A stretch of DNA of 64,000 nt from the NCBI RefSeq assembly GCF_027497215.1, contig NZ_CP114904.1:6168501-6232500 (forward strand). The letters are read 5' to 3'. The notes under the pieces are model-generated. The model saw only the letters and a list, made by a program, of their open reading frames with translations. It ran no database searches and was not told where the DNA came from. Shown piece by piece: positions 51,667 to 60,656 of the stretch (within the stretch, counting starts at the first letter, position 1; each line of letters opens with the position of its first letter). This DNA comes from Micromonospora sp. WMMD812. GTDB taxonomy: Bacteria; Actinomycetota; Actinomycetes; Mycobacteriales; Micromonosporaceae. Made by a program: the position numbers and the translations under genes.

Positions 51667-52100
51667 CTAAGGGAGGCTGTCGCCCCACGGGACGGGCGGT
51701 GGAACGAGTAGGCGGACATCAGGTCGACGCTGTTGCCGCTCCCGCCGCCAGCGGCGTCGTGCGCAGCGATCAGCCGAGCTGGGTCGGCGTCGGCGCGGGG
51801 CGTCGAGCGCGGCGACTCTGGCCAGGTCCCCGTCGTCGCGCGGAATGGCGCGGATGAGGTCGGGGCCGCGACCACGGGTGACGGTCACGGCGGTGGTGTC
51901 GCCGCCGGCCGTCACGTACACGTGTTCCGTGCCGACCTTGATCGTGAAGCCCGAAGCCGGGGGCGTCCGACAGCGGCGCGGTATCGGCGTCACCGTCGTC
52001 GCGGACGTGGTGGTGATGTCCGCCGCGAGGGTCGACGACAGGATGCTGACAGCGGTGACGCCTGCGAGGAAGGCCCACCGGGCAGGCTCATCATGACGAC
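51667..52100 (-). pseudogene. Phage-like protein remnant with frameshifts
   Basis: Fragments in different frames: FLAGVTAVSILSSTLAADIT, FTIKVGTEHVYVTAGGDTTA with VTVTRGRGPDLIRA, and RADADPARLIAAHDAAGGGS. The IKVGTEHVYVTAGGDTTAVTVTRG part resembles beta-sandwich repeats of phage structural proteins. No uninterrupted frame exists. Confidence 0.45.
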
Positions 52101-52352
52101 CCCGCTGATGTCGCCCGTGGCGAACGCTGCCTGCGCGGAGAAGATCACCGGAGCGCCCGAGGTGCAGGCGACGTCGAAGACCTTGCGGTACGCCCCGTTC
52201 GAGGAGCACATCGCGTTCGTAAAGCGGCCTTCGTGTGCGCTGCCCGGCGACGACACCGTGTAGTGGATGGAGTGCTCCGCCCGGGCGGTGCCGATGAACT
52301 GGATCAGCAGGTCGTCCATCGTGAACAGCGTCGAGTCGAGCAGGCGGACCAC
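51990..52352 (-). CDS. Phage-like protein of unknown function, possibly intact
   Basis: 120 residues from GTG 52352, which follows GAGGAG by 8 bases: MVRLLDSTLFTMDDLLIQF, then IHYTVSSPGSAHEGRFTNAM and KVFDVACTSGAPVIFSAQAA. The last 30 residues (Ser/Arg-rich) overlap the next remnant and look out of frame, so the C-terminus may be altered. Not recognised. Confidence 0.4.
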   Translation of the reverse strand: MVRLLDSTLFTMDDLLIQFIGTARAEHSIHYTVSSPGSAHEGRFTNAMCSSNGAYRKVFDVACTSGAPVIFSAQAAFATGDISGVVMMSLPGGPSSQASPLSASCRRPSRRTSPPRPRRR

Positions 52353-52499
52353 CGTGAAATCTCCTCGTGCTACCGCCGCGCCGCGCGGGAGTGACGTACG
52401 TGCAGGTCCGAGCGTTGGGACACTCGGTGGCCGGGAATACCGGGCCGGCCCAGCCGCCGCCGATTCGGCAGGCAGGTCCGGGAGGGCTGGGGGCCAACG

Positions 52500-54002
52500 A
52501 TGCTGACGGTGTCGGTGCTTATCGGATTGACGTTGCAAGCGGCGGCAGTCGTCGGTGTCCATGTAGCGATCCGCGGTGACTGGATGCGCAGACCCGGGGC
52601 GCTGCTCCTGTTGGCGGCCGTGGGCTTCCACGGCGGCACGGAGGTCATGCAGTGGCTTTGGCCGGAGCGGAACATTTTCCGCGTTTTCCTAGACCAGGAC
52701 GACATCGACGACTGGATGTTGCTCGTGTCGACGGCGATCTGCGCCTATGCGATCAGCTACGCGATGATCGTCGTCCGCCGTATCCGCAAGCCTGCCCACG
52801 CCGCTTCAGAGGACGGCTTGGCGAGGCTGCGGTTGCCATGGTTGTTGGTCCTTGTCGTGCCGCTCGTGGCGGCGACGTTCGCGGGTCGGGGTGCGTTGCA
52901 GGCCGTGGCGCCAGCGCAAGCGGAGACTGGCGAAGTAGTACCGGAGCGTGACGGAGCTCTGGTAGCGCTCGCCAGCGAGTTCCTGGTGCCGCTGGTCGCG
53001 GTGCTCGGTGCGGTGGTGCTGGTTAGGTGGGGGATGCGCTGGCTCGTTCCGGTTCTGGCGGCGCAGGGCGCGGTCCTAGCTGTGGCAGGCACTCGCGCGA
53101 TGATCGTGTTCGCGGCGCTGCTCACCTTGGTCGGTGCCGCCCTGCACGGGGTTCGGCCGTCCCGCCGGCAGATCGCTCTGATTCTGGTGGTCGTGTCCGG
53201 GTTCACCGCGCTCATCTCCTCCACGCGGGCAGTGGCGGGCCGGGAGGTTTTCGAGGCCGGCCAGGGCAGCGGCGAGCGGATTGATGCGCTGCTTGACGGG
53301 GCCGCGCAAATCCACACCGAACGCAGCCGTGAAGCGATCCTGAACGACCTCGTGTACCGGTTTGACGGCAACACCTTCGGCGCGATGATCTTCGACAGTC
53401 TTCGAGGATCAGGCGAACCAGTCGGAATGGAGACGGTCGGGAACAACATCGCCATGCTGATGCCCAGCGTCCTCAACCCCGACAAAGTGGCGAGCCGCAG
53501 CCTGGAACAACGCAACGAGGAGGCGTACATCGACGCCGCGTTCGGGCTGAGCCAGCATGTTGACTGGCTGCCAACGATCCTCGGGACTGCGGTCGCCTAC
53601 TACGGGCCCGTCGGGCTGATTCTCTTCGCTCTGCTGTTCGGTGCGGCGATGGCTGCCGCGGAGGTGCTGGCGCTCGCCTCGTTGACAACAGCCCGGGTGA
53701 TGTTCGCGATCGGTCTCGCCCATTGCGCTCTGCTGTACGGGTCGGGCCCGCAGGTCTTCGTCACGACCCTACGGACCGTCGTCGCTCTCGTTCTGGTGCT
53801 CTCGGCAGTGGCTTGGCTGCGCCGTCGGCGGCAGGCCACCGTACCGGCGGCTGTATCCCTCCCGGCCGTCCATCCGATGGCGCAGCCGCGGCATTCGGTC
53901 GTTCCGGGTCACCAAATGCAAGTTAGGCCGCTTGAACGAGAACTAGTGCCCCAGGGCTGGAAGAACTGGCGAGCGAAAACGACGCCGGCAGAGGGCCTGT
54001 GA
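52500..54002 (+). CDS. Polytopic membrane protein, Wzy/O-antigen polymerase-like
   Basis: A 500-residue protein with ten or so hydrophobic helices and a large central extracytoplasmic loop (about residues 240-340: SREAILNDLVYRFDGNTFGA, GNNIAMLMPSVLNPDKV, RNEEAYIDAAFGLSQHVDW). Such a loop between helices is typical of Wzy-type polysaccharide polymerases, but no glycosyltransferase is nearby. Codons such as CTT, GGA, TTG, CAA and GTA are much commoner than in flanking genes, pointing to recent acquisition. ATG 52500 has GGGAGG only 13 bases away. The frame is intact. Confidence 0.6.
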   Translation: MLTVSVLIGLTLQAAAVVGVHVAIRGDWMRRPGALLLLAAVGFHGGTEVMQWLWPERNIFRVFLDQDDIDDWMLLVSTAICAYAISYAMIVVRRIRKPAHAASEDGLARLRLPWLLVLVVPLVAATFAGRGALQAVAPAQAETGEVVPERDGALVALASEFLVPLVAVLGAVVLVRWGMRWLVPVLAAQGAVLAVAGTRAMIVFAALLTLVGAALHGVRPSRRQIALILVVVSGFTALISSTRAVAGREVFEAGQGSGERIDALLDGAAQIHTERSREAILNDLVYRFDGNTFGAMIFDSLRGSGEPVGMETVGNNIAMLMPSVLNPDKVASRSLEQRNEEAYIDAAFGLSQHVDWLPTILGTAVAYYGPVGLILFALLFGAAMAAAEVLALASLTTARVMFAIGLAHCALLYGSGPQVFVTTLRTVVALVLVLSAVAWLRRRRQATVPAAVSLPAVHPMAQPRHSVVPGHQMQVRPLERELVPQGWKNWRAKTTPAEGL

Positions 54003-54015
54003 CGTTCGACTGCGT

Positions 54016-54330
54016 CACCATACCGTGGCCGAAGGCGCTTCCGTAGGCGCGGTCGATACGCGGATCACGGTCGGCGTCCACAGGTACAGGGCCTCCCCGG
54101 CGACTTGGTCGAGCGGACCGTCAGCATCGACAACGATGCTGTGCCCAGTGGCCGCGGATGTCGGACTGATCTGTTGCACACGGGTCGACAGGTCGCGGGT
54201 CGGGGAAGCCAGCGCTAGGCGCGGCCACGACGAGCCGGAACGCGGGCACGCCGATCACCGATGACTGGTTGAGCTGGCCTTCCTCCCCGAAAGCAAGGGA
54301 CCGCCCGTCTTGCAGCAGCTGGTAGTCCCA
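54016..54330 (-). pseudogene. Frameshifted gene of unknown function
   Basis: Frame one: WDYQLLQDGRSLAFGEEGQL, SSVIGVPAFRLVVAAP. A shift near 54215 continues with ASPTRDLSTRVQQISPTSAA, TGHSIVVDADGPLDQVAGEA, LYLWTPTVIRVS, ending TGA at 54016-54018. Protein-like composition on both sides argues for one former gene. No homologue is recalled. The 54330-54534 stretch shows nothing clear. Confidence 0.5.
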
Positions 54331-54534
54331 CTCCCTTCGGGTTCCTGCGCGGTCAACGCTGCCGTGGCCAGGACCACACCGCCGTGCCTGGGTGACTAGC
54401 CGAGTGACGACCCGGGTGGACGCCCGGCCGCGCCCACCACGATTGACAGCAGGGGAGCCGATCACAAGGCCAGGCCCTCCGTCTCGTTGCAGCAGCGCGG
54501 GATCCGATCGGGCCGGGGGCGAGGCCGCCACTGG

Positions 54535-55500
54535 TCAGGGCAGTTGGCCCGGCCGGTCGACGATCGCGATCCGGAGCAGCGCGGCGGCCGAGTCCATCGA
54601 CTCCTTGCCGTCGCGCACCACGGACATGCGGATGCCGAGGTAGACGTGGGTATCCCGGTCGAAGATGAAGTCGACGTTGCCGCCGATCACGCCGGGCATC
54701 CGAATCGCCACCCCGTGCCGGCCGGCGGCGTCCACGACGTCGCCCGATATGACGACTGCTCCGGGCTCCCGCGCCAGTAGTTCGAACAGCGCCGCCAGCG
54801 CCCGGGGCGGCACGTAGCCGTCGAGCATCGACCGCGCGGTGGTGTACGGCATGCTCTCGTCCCCGTACACGGCCTCCTCGTCGGCTGCCTCGGGGAGATG
54901 CAGGTCGACCGGGTGTTCCCGGAGGTATCGAAGCAGCGCGTCCGGATCGGTCGGCAGGTCGCCGTGGTATACGGGCGACGGGAGTTCATCGAGTTCCTTG
55001 CCAGGATGCGCGGGATCGCCCGGGCGGAGTACCTTCAGTTCGCTCCACCCGTTCGGTTCGGTCTCCGGTCGGTAACGTGCCTGCGTGTGCGCGACTCCGC
55101 CCGCCGACGCCCACCTCTGCGTCCGTACCGTGACGTAGGGGCCGCTGCCCGGCATCTCCCGCGACGTCGCCAGATTCTCCGTGAAGACGTACTGGTCCGG
55201 TCGGGCGGTGAGTTCGGGCTGCTGCCGGGCGGCATCGGCCGCCAGTCGGAGGATCTCCGACGCGCTGGCCGTGGGCGGCGGCTCGTTGCCCACCCCCATC
55301 GTCTGGACCGCCAAGCCACCGGCGGTTAGTGCGACCGCCAGCCCGAAAGCCCCGGCGAGACGCCAACCTCGCAAGAACCGGGTCCGGTGTCCGACCGGAC
55401 GGGCCGCCGAAACCGTCTCGGCGCGCCGGACGACGTGTGCCTTCAGATCCGTGAGGAGCTGCTCCTCGAAACCGTGCGGCGACTGCTCGATCTTGGTCAT
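54535..55500 (-). CDS. CU044_5270 family protein (anti-sigma-like partner of the ECF factor)
   Basis: A 321-residue protein of the actinobacterial CU044_5270 family: cytoplasmic N-terminus (about residues 1-45), one transmembrane helix (FGLAVALTAGGLAVQTMG) and an extracytoplasmic domain (DQYVFTENLATSREMPG, GVIGGNVDFIFDRDTH, YLGIRMSVVRDGKESMDSAA). It starts 18 bases downstream of the ECF sigma factor gene and so is probably its membrane-bound regulator. ATG 55500. Confidence 0.85.
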   Translation of the reverse strand: MTKIEQSPHGFEEQLLTDLKAHVVRRAETVSAARPVGHRTRFLRGWRLAGAFGLAVALTAGGLAVQTMGVGNEPPPTASASEILRLAADAARQQPELTARPDQYVFTENLATSREMPGSGPYVTVRTQRWASAGGVAHTQARYRPETEPNGWSELKVLRPGDPAHPGKELDELPSPVYHGDLPTDPDALLRYLREHPVDLHLPEAADEEAVYGDESMPYTTARSMLDGYVPPRALAALFELLAREPGAVVISGDVVDAAGRHGVAIRMPGVIGGNVDFIFDRDTHVYLGIRMSVVRDGKESMDSAAALLRIAIVDRPGQLP

Positions 55501-55518
55501 AGCGTCATCTCCGTTTCA

Positions 55519-56088
55519 TCATGCGAGGATGGTGGCCGGGCGGGCGAGCACGGCACGGACGGTGCGACGGGCACGATGCAGGCGCACCCGGGCGGCGACC
55601 GGGGACATCCCGAGCGCGGTCGCTGCCTCGGCGACGGCGAGGCCGTCCACGGCGACGAGCTCGACCAGCGCCCGGGTGTCCTCGGGCAGTTCGCGCAGCG
55701 CCCGGTAGGTACGCCGGGCCGCCGACTCGGCATCGATCCGCTCCTCGATGCGGGCGATGTCGTCGGCGTCCAGGTCCCGTCGTCCGGCCATTCGACCGGT
55801 CACCCGCAGCCGTTGGGCCGCCCGACGTCGCTCGTCGGCGATGACGTTGCGGGCCACCCCGAACAGCCAGCCAATCTGGCTACCCCGGTCTGGCCGGTAA
55901 CCGGCCGCCGATTCGATCACCGCCAGGAACACGTCGGCGGTCAGATCGGCGGCGAGGTGTGGGTCGTCGACCCGCCGCGCCACGAACCGGCCCACCGCCT
56001 CCACGTGCCGCCGGTAGAAGACCTCGAGGGCCGCCGGATCGACTCCGATGTCGGAGATGTCATCCTCCGCTGGGCTGGGGTCATGCAC
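55519..56088 (-). CDS. ECF-type RNA polymerase sigma factor
   Basis: A 189-residue sigma factor: region 2 (LEVFYRRHVEAVGRFVARRV, ADVFLAVIESAAGYRPDRGS, IGWLFGVARNVIADERRR) and region 4 (LRELPEDTRALVELVAVDGL, AVAEAATALGMSPVAARVRL). GTG 56088 follows AGAGG. The gene pair with the CU044_5270-type protein is a common actinobacterial unit; the sigma factor is presumably held by that protein until an envelope signal arrives. Confidence 0.9.
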   Translation of the reverse strand: MHDPSPAEDDISDIGVDPAALEVFYRRHVEAVGRFVARRVDDPHLAADLTADVFLAVIESAAGYRPDRGSQIGWLFGVARNVIADERRRAAQRLRVTGRMAGRRDLDADDIARIEERIDAESAARRTYRALRELPEDTRALVELVAVDGLAVAEAATALGMSPVAARVRLHRARRTVRAVLARPATILA

Positions 56089-56285
56089 AGGCTGTCCTCT
56101 CTGATAGCCGTTACACCCTCTCTTCGTACGGGGAACCGCGGGTGTTACCGAGCCAGGAAGGACAAGCGATGTCGGGCGGACAGCCTGAAGAAGCTCACCT
56201 CGGCGATCACCTCCGTGGGGCGGACCGGCCCGCACACGTACATCGGCCGCGTCGACCCGGACGGCAAGGACGCGACGGCCACGTG

Positions 56286-56711
56286 GTGACGGAGCAGCGG
56301 TCACTGGAGGTCCGATCGGTGATCGAGACGGTGGCCCGGTGGGCGACCGCTCAGACGGACGTCGGTGGAGTGCTGGTCGTGGGCTCCTGGGCACGAGGAG
56401 CCGCGCGGATGGATTCCGACGTCGACCTCGTGGTCCTCACCGACAATCCGCGTCATGCGGAGGCGGGAGTCTGGGCGGACCTTCTCGGCGGTGAGGTCGT
56501 CCGGCTCGCGGAGTGGGGGCCGCTCCGGGAGGTCCGGGTGCGGCGCCCGTCCGGGTTCGAGGTGGAGATGGGCGTCGTCCCGGTGAGCTGGGCGGCCGCC
56601 GAGCCGGTCGACCCGGGCACCCGCCGCGTCGTCGGCGACGGACACCGCATCGTGCACGACCCGGAGGGTCTGTTGGCCGCGTTGTCGGCCGCCGTCCGGT
56701 CGCCCGCCTAG
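56286..56711 (+). CDS. Minimal nucleotidyltransferase
   Basis: A 141-residue protein with the NTase core GSWARGAARMDSDVDLVVL (GS and D-x-D catalytic signature) and little else, like MNT-type enzymes of toxin-antitoxin pairs, although no HEPN partner is adjacent. GTG 56286 overlaps the TGA of a short GC3-biased upstream frame ending 56289. The longer start ATG 56169 has a good ribosome-binding site (AGGAAGG), but the added 39 codons have poor third-position GC. Confidence 0.7.
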   Translation: MTEQRSLEVRSVIETVARWATAQTDVGGVLVVGSWARGAARMDSDVDLVVLTDNPRHAEAGVWADLLGGEVVRLAEWGPLREVRVRRPSGFEVEMGVVPVSWAAAEPVDPGTRRVVGDGHRIVHDPEGLLAALSAAVRSPA

Positions 56712-56783
56712 CGGGCAGGCGCCGTTCGATCCCGTCGCCCAGGAGCCGACCGACGGCGGCGCCTGCCCGGGGGAGTGACCGGG

Positions 56784-57608
56784 TCAGCGGGGCGGGCCGG
56801 CCAGGATCCGGTCCCGGGCAGCGTCCACGTCGCCGCGCCACCAGCCCATGGCCTCGATCCACCAGGTCAGGCCGGCGGCCGCGTACGGCGCGACGACCTC
56901 CGACGCGTTCTCCGGCGTCGTCCAGCCCTCGAGCACGACGTCGAAGTCGTCCAGTGAGCCGCGCTCGGCCGCGACGAAGCGCACCACGTCGGTGAAGTCC
57001 TCGATCGGCACGGGAACGCCGCGGCCCCCGTCCGTGAACGTCGCCACGAACCCGTCCCAGCGGGCGGACCGCCGGAAGCCCGGACGGTTGGGCCACCGCC
57101 CGGCGCATCAGACCGGGATGCGGGGCTGCTGCACGGGTGTCGGCAGCATCCGCACCGCGTGACCGGACGGCATCGCCACGTCCCGCCCCGACCAGAGCGC
57201 GGTGAGCTGCGCGAGGGACTCGTCGAGGCGCCGGCCCCGGGCGCGCAGGTCGGGGTCCTCGCCGAAGGCGGCGTACTCGGCGTCCATCGAGCCGATGCCG
57301 GCGCCGACGACGAGCCGGCCGCCGGAGAGTGTGTCCAGGGTGGCCGTCTCGCGGGCGACGGTCTGCACCCGCCGGCGTGGCAGTGCCGTCACCAGCACCC
57401 CGAGTCGGATCCGGGACGTCCGGGCCGCGATCGCCGACGCGACGACGACGGTGTTCACCAGCGGCCAGTCGGGGTCGTGGTAGAGCAGGTGGTCCCAGAG
57501 GAAGACCCCGTCCCAGCCGTGCTCCTCGGCCGCGACAGCCAGGTCGACCAGGGTCCGGGCGTCGGCGAAGGGCCCGACGTTGGGCAGTCCGACCGCGTAT
57601 CGGGGCAT
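56784..57608 (-). pseudogene. LLM-class flavin/F420 oxidoreductase interrupted by an in-frame stop
   Basis: One frame of 275 codons is broken by TGA at 57108-57110 (codon 167). Before it: RYAVGLPNVGPFADARTLVD, WDGVFLWDHLLYHD, GRLVVGAGIGSMDAEYAAFG, and PTPVQQPRIPV. After it the same frame continues RWPNRPGFRRSARWDGF, VATFTDGGRGVPVPIEDFTD and WTTPENASEVVAPYAAAGLT, WWIEAMGWWRGD. Family members have W-V/I-G-G after RIPV, so TGG to TGA explains the stop. ATG 57608. The truncated product would lack the C-terminal third. Confidence 0.8.
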
Positions 57609-57684
57609 CCGGCCACCATAGCCGTCGATCACCGTCCGCTCGGTCCCGTGCCGAGCCACCTCGGCGGCGGCCGTACGGCGACGG

Positions 57685-59601
57685 TCAGCCGGTCGCCAGG
57701 TACCGCGCCGCCGAGGCGATGTGGTCGGCGTCGATGCCCGCCCAGGCCAGGAGTTCCTTGGGTGACCCGGAGCCCGGCATGCCGCGTACGGCGAGGTGGA
57801 CCATCGAGGGGTTCACCCGGCCGTCGGCGACGAGACTGTCCTTCACCGCCGAGCCGAGTCCGCCCTCCGGGTGGTGGTCCTCGGCCACCACGATCCGGCC
57901 CCCGGTGGCGACGGCGGCGGTGGCGAGCGTCTCGTCGTCGATCGGCTTGATCGAGTAGCAGTCGATGACCCGGGCGCGGATCCCCTCGCCCGCCAGGACG
58001 TCGGCCGCCGCGAGGCACGCGTGCAGGGTGACGCCCGCGCCGACGAGGGTCACCGCGTCCAGGTCGGAGGAGCGCAGGACCTTCGACCCGCCGACCGGGA
58101 AGGTCTCGCCGTCCGGGTACAACACCGGGTACTTGCCGCGGGTGGTGCGCAGGTAGCTGATGCCGCGCAGGCCGGCCATCGCGTCGGTGAGGGCGACGGT
58201 GCTGGTGGCGTCGCTCGGGTAGAGCACTGTCGAGCCCTGCACCGCGCGCATCATCGCGAGGTCCTCGAGGCCCATCTGCGACGGGCCGTCGGGGCCGATC
58301 TCGATGCCGGCGTGCGAGCCGACCAGCGACACGTCGACGCCGGAGACGGCGCCCATCCGGATGAAGTCGTACGCCCGGGTGAGGAACGCCGCGAAGGTGG
58401 ACGCGAACGGGTGGTACCCGCGCACCGCGAGGCCGGTCGCGGCCGCGACCATCTGCTGCTCGGCGATGAACATCTCGAAGTACCGCCCGGGGTGGGCGCG
58501 CGCGAACTCGAACGCGTACGTCGAGTTGCTGACCTCACCGTCCAGCGCGACGACGCGGGGATCCCGGGCGCCGAGGGCGACGAGGGCGTCGCCGTACGCC
58601 TTGCGGGTCGGCACCGGCTCGCCCACGTCGTAGCGGGCGGGGGTGCTCCGTCGGGTCGGTTCGGTGGTGACCGGCCGGGCCGCCGCGTCTCCGGTGGGGC
58701 TGGCGCCGTCGCCGTCGGTGGTGACGGGACGCGGGCCGCGCACGGTCAGGTTGCGGACGCCGCCGAGTTCCCGGATCGCCCGCTCGGCCATGTCCGGCGG
58801 GAACGGCTTGCCGTGCCAGTCGTTGCTGTCCTCCACCTCGGAGAAGCCGCGCCCCTTGACGGTCCGCGCCAGGATCACCGTCGGCTGTTCCCCGGCGGTG
58901 TCCTCGGCCGCGCTCATGGCGGCGTCGACGGCGGTCAGGTCGTGACCGTCGACGACCAGGACGCGGGCGCCGAACGCCTCGGCCCGCCGGGCGTACGCGT
59001 CGACGTCCCAGCCGAGGTCGGTCGGGCCGCGCTGGCCGAGCCGGTTGACGTCCACCATCGCGATCAGGTTGGACAGCCGGTAGTAGGACGCCTTGTCCAG
59101 CGCCTCCCAGATGGAGCCCTCGGCCATCTCACTGTCCCCACACAGCACCCAGACGCGGTACGGCTGCTTGTCCAGGTACTTCCCGGCGAGGGCGATGCCG
59201 ACGCCGTCGGGCAGCCCCTGACCGAGCGAGCCGGTGGCGACGTCCACCCAGGGCAGGGCCGGGGTGGGATGGCCCTGGAGGCGCTGCCCGAACCGGCGGT
59301 AGCCGTTCATCAGCTCGTCCTCGGAGATCACCCCGACCGCCTTGAACAGGGAGTAGAGCAGCGGGGAGGCGTGACCCTTGGACAGGACCAGGTGGTCGTT
59401 GGCCGGTGACCGGGGATCGTCCCAGTCGTAGCGCAGGTGCCGGGTGACGAGCACGGCGAACAGGTCGGCCGCCGACATGCCGGACGTGGGGTGCCCGGAC
59501 CCGGCACTCGTGCTGGAACGGACCGAGTCGACGCGGAGCTGCGCGGCCACGTCGGCCGCGGTGTCGAGGCCGATGGTTGCGGTGGGGGCGGTGAGCGTCA
59601 C
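57685..59601 (-). CDS. Transketolase
   Basis: A 638-residue single-chain transketolase: SSTSAGSGHPTSGMSAADL, TPP site WVLCGDSEMAEGSIWEAL, LSKGHASPLLYSLF and, in the second half, FIAEQQMVAAATGLAVRGYH and EIGPDGPSQMGLEDLAMMRA. A Pro/Thr/Arg-rich linker separates the two halves near residue 290. Such genes are often second copies beside central-metabolism enzymes; no other pentose phosphate gene is nearby. ATG 59601. Confidence 0.92.
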   Translation of the reverse strand: MTLTAPTATIGLDTAADVAAQLRVDSVRSSTSAGSGHPTSGMSAADLFAVLVTRHLRYDWDDPRSPANDHLVLSKGHASPLLYSLFKAVGVISEDELMNGYRRFGQRLQGHPTPALPWVDVATGSLGQGLPDGVGIALAGKYLDKQPYRVWVLCGDSEMAEGSIWEALDKASYYRLSNLIAMVDVNRLGQRGPTDLGWDVDAYARRAEAFGARVLVVDGHDLTAVDAAMSAAEDTAGEQPTVILARTVKGRGFSEVEDSNDWHGKPFPPDMAERAIRELGGVRNLTVRGPRPVTTDGDGASPTGDAAARPVTTEPTRRSTPARYDVGEPVPTRKAYGDALVALGARDPRVVALDGEVSNSTYAFEFARAHPGRYFEMFIAEQQMVAAATGLAVRGYHPFASTFAAFLTRAYDFIRMGAVSGVDVSLVGSHAGIEIGPDGPSQMGLEDLAMMRAVQGSTVLYPSDATSTVALTDAMAGLRGISYLRTTRGKYPVLYPDGETFPVGGSKVLRSSDLDAVTLVGAGVTLHACLAAADVLAGEGIRARVIDCYSIKPIDDETLATAAVATGGRIVVAEDHHPEGGLGSAVKDSLVADGRVNPSMVHLAVRGMPGSGSPKELLAWAGIDADHIASAARYLATG

Positions 59602-59746
59602 GTTGCCTCCTGTGACTGCGCGGGCCGGGTGCTGCCGCCGCGCTTACCCCGCACGGCCCCGATCAGACGTGGACGTTTTCCGTCGCCCGGATCGCGCCCC
59701 CGGGTCGTACCGCGGGTGTTGGATCGGGGCGGACGGGAGGTGCCGG

Positions 59747-60544
59747 TTGAGCTACGCCGAGGTCAACGGGTTGCGGCTCTGGCACGAGTCGCACGGCGCG
59801 GGGCGGGCGCTGGTGCTGCTGCACGGCGGGTTCGGCAGCGCGGAGATGTTCGGCCCGATCATGCCGGCGCTGGCCGGGCGGCACCGGGTGATCGGAGTCG
59901 ACCTCCAGGGGCACGGCCACACCGCCGACGTCGACCGGCCGCTGCGCTACGAGTCGATGGCCGACGACGTCGCCGCGCTCCTGCGCCACCTGGAGTTGCC
60001 CGAGGCCGACCTCGTCGGCTACTCGCTGGGCGGCGGCGTGGCGCTGCGCGTGGCGATCCAGTACCCGGGGCTGGTGCGCCGTCTGGTGATGGTCTCCGCG
60101 CCGTGCCGCCGGTCCGGTTGGTACCCGGAGGTGCTGGCCGCCATGGCCAGCCACGACGAGGAGTTCGGCGAGCGGATGCGCGGCACCCCGCCGCACGAGC
60201 GCTACGTCCGGGTGGCGCCGCGGCCGCAGGACTGGCCGCGGCTCTGGGCCAAGTCGGGGGAGCTGCTGCGCCGCGACTACGACTGGTCCGCCGAGGTGGC
60301 CGCGCTGGCCCTGCCCACCCTGCTGGTCTTCGCCGACGCCGACTCGATCCCGACCGCCCACGCGGCCGAGTTCTTCGGGCTGCTCGGCGGTGGTCACCGC
60401 GACGCGGGCCGGGACGGCGCCGACCGGCCGTCCGCCCGGCTGGCCGTGCTGCCCGGGCTCACCCACCACGACATCGTCAGCTCGCCGGCCCTGCCCGCGG
60501 CGGTGCTGCCGTTCCTCCACCATCCCGCCGTCGCCCCCGCCTGA
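59747..60544 (+). CDS. Alpha/beta hydrolase
   Basis: A 265-residue hydrolase: VLLHGGFGSAEMFGPIMPAL, nucleophile elbow DLVGYSLGGGVALRVAIQYP, and terminal His in LPGLTHHDIVSSPAL. The TTG at 59747 is preceded by GGGAGG at 6 bases and begins the expected core; longer in-frame starts run into the divergent transketolase gene. Divergent with it; no pathway link evident. Confidence 0.82.
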   Translation: MSYAEVNGLRLWHESHGAGRALVLLHGGFGSAEMFGPIMPALAGRHRVIGVDLQGHGHTADVDRPLRYESMADDVAALLRHLELPEADLVGYSLGGGVALRVAIQYPGLVRRLVMVSAPCRRSGWYPEVLAAMASHDEEFGERMRGTPPHERYVRVAPRPQDWPRLWAKSGELLRRDYDWSAEVAALALPTLLVFADADSIPTAHAAEFFGLLGGGHRDAGRDGADRPSARLAVLPGLTHHDIVSSPALPAAVLPFLHHPAVAPA

Positions 60545-60618
60545 CCCGCCGGTCGCCGCCGCCGCCCGGCCCGGGGCCGGGCCGCACCACCGGGCCAATG
60601 ACCTGCGGCGGCGGCGGA

Positions 60619-60648
60619 CCGGGCGCGGCGGGATCCCGCCGCGCCCGG
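60619..60648. terminator. Perfect 30-bp palindromic terminator
   Basis: An uninterrupted palindrome of 30 bases centred on GGATCC, 75 bases after the hydrolase stop and 9 bases before the stop of the convergent SDR gene. It serves both. Confidence 0.8.
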
Positions 60649-60656
60649 CGCCCCGG

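Larger units (their letters stand above)
50657..54534. mobile_element. Degraded integrative element/prophage island at tRNA-Val
   Basis: The segment carries an integrase remnant, several frameshifted phage-like structural genes on the minus strand, a membrane protein with non-optimal codons and another broken gene. Intergenic and coding quality are lower than elsewhere in the window, and conserved core genes flank it on both sides. No intact recombinase, replication or transfer gene remains. The right boundary is uncertain and is placed just before the CU044_5270-type gene. Confidence 0.65.

Noticed and set aside
51321..52352. Three intact phage genes on the minus strand
   Set aside because: Continuous frames across each contain no full-length protein-like sequence; convincing fragments jump frames, so they are called remnants.
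57108..57110. Selenocysteine readthrough at the TGA
   Set aside because: No SECIS-like hairpin is evident just downstream and the family position is Trp, not Cys.
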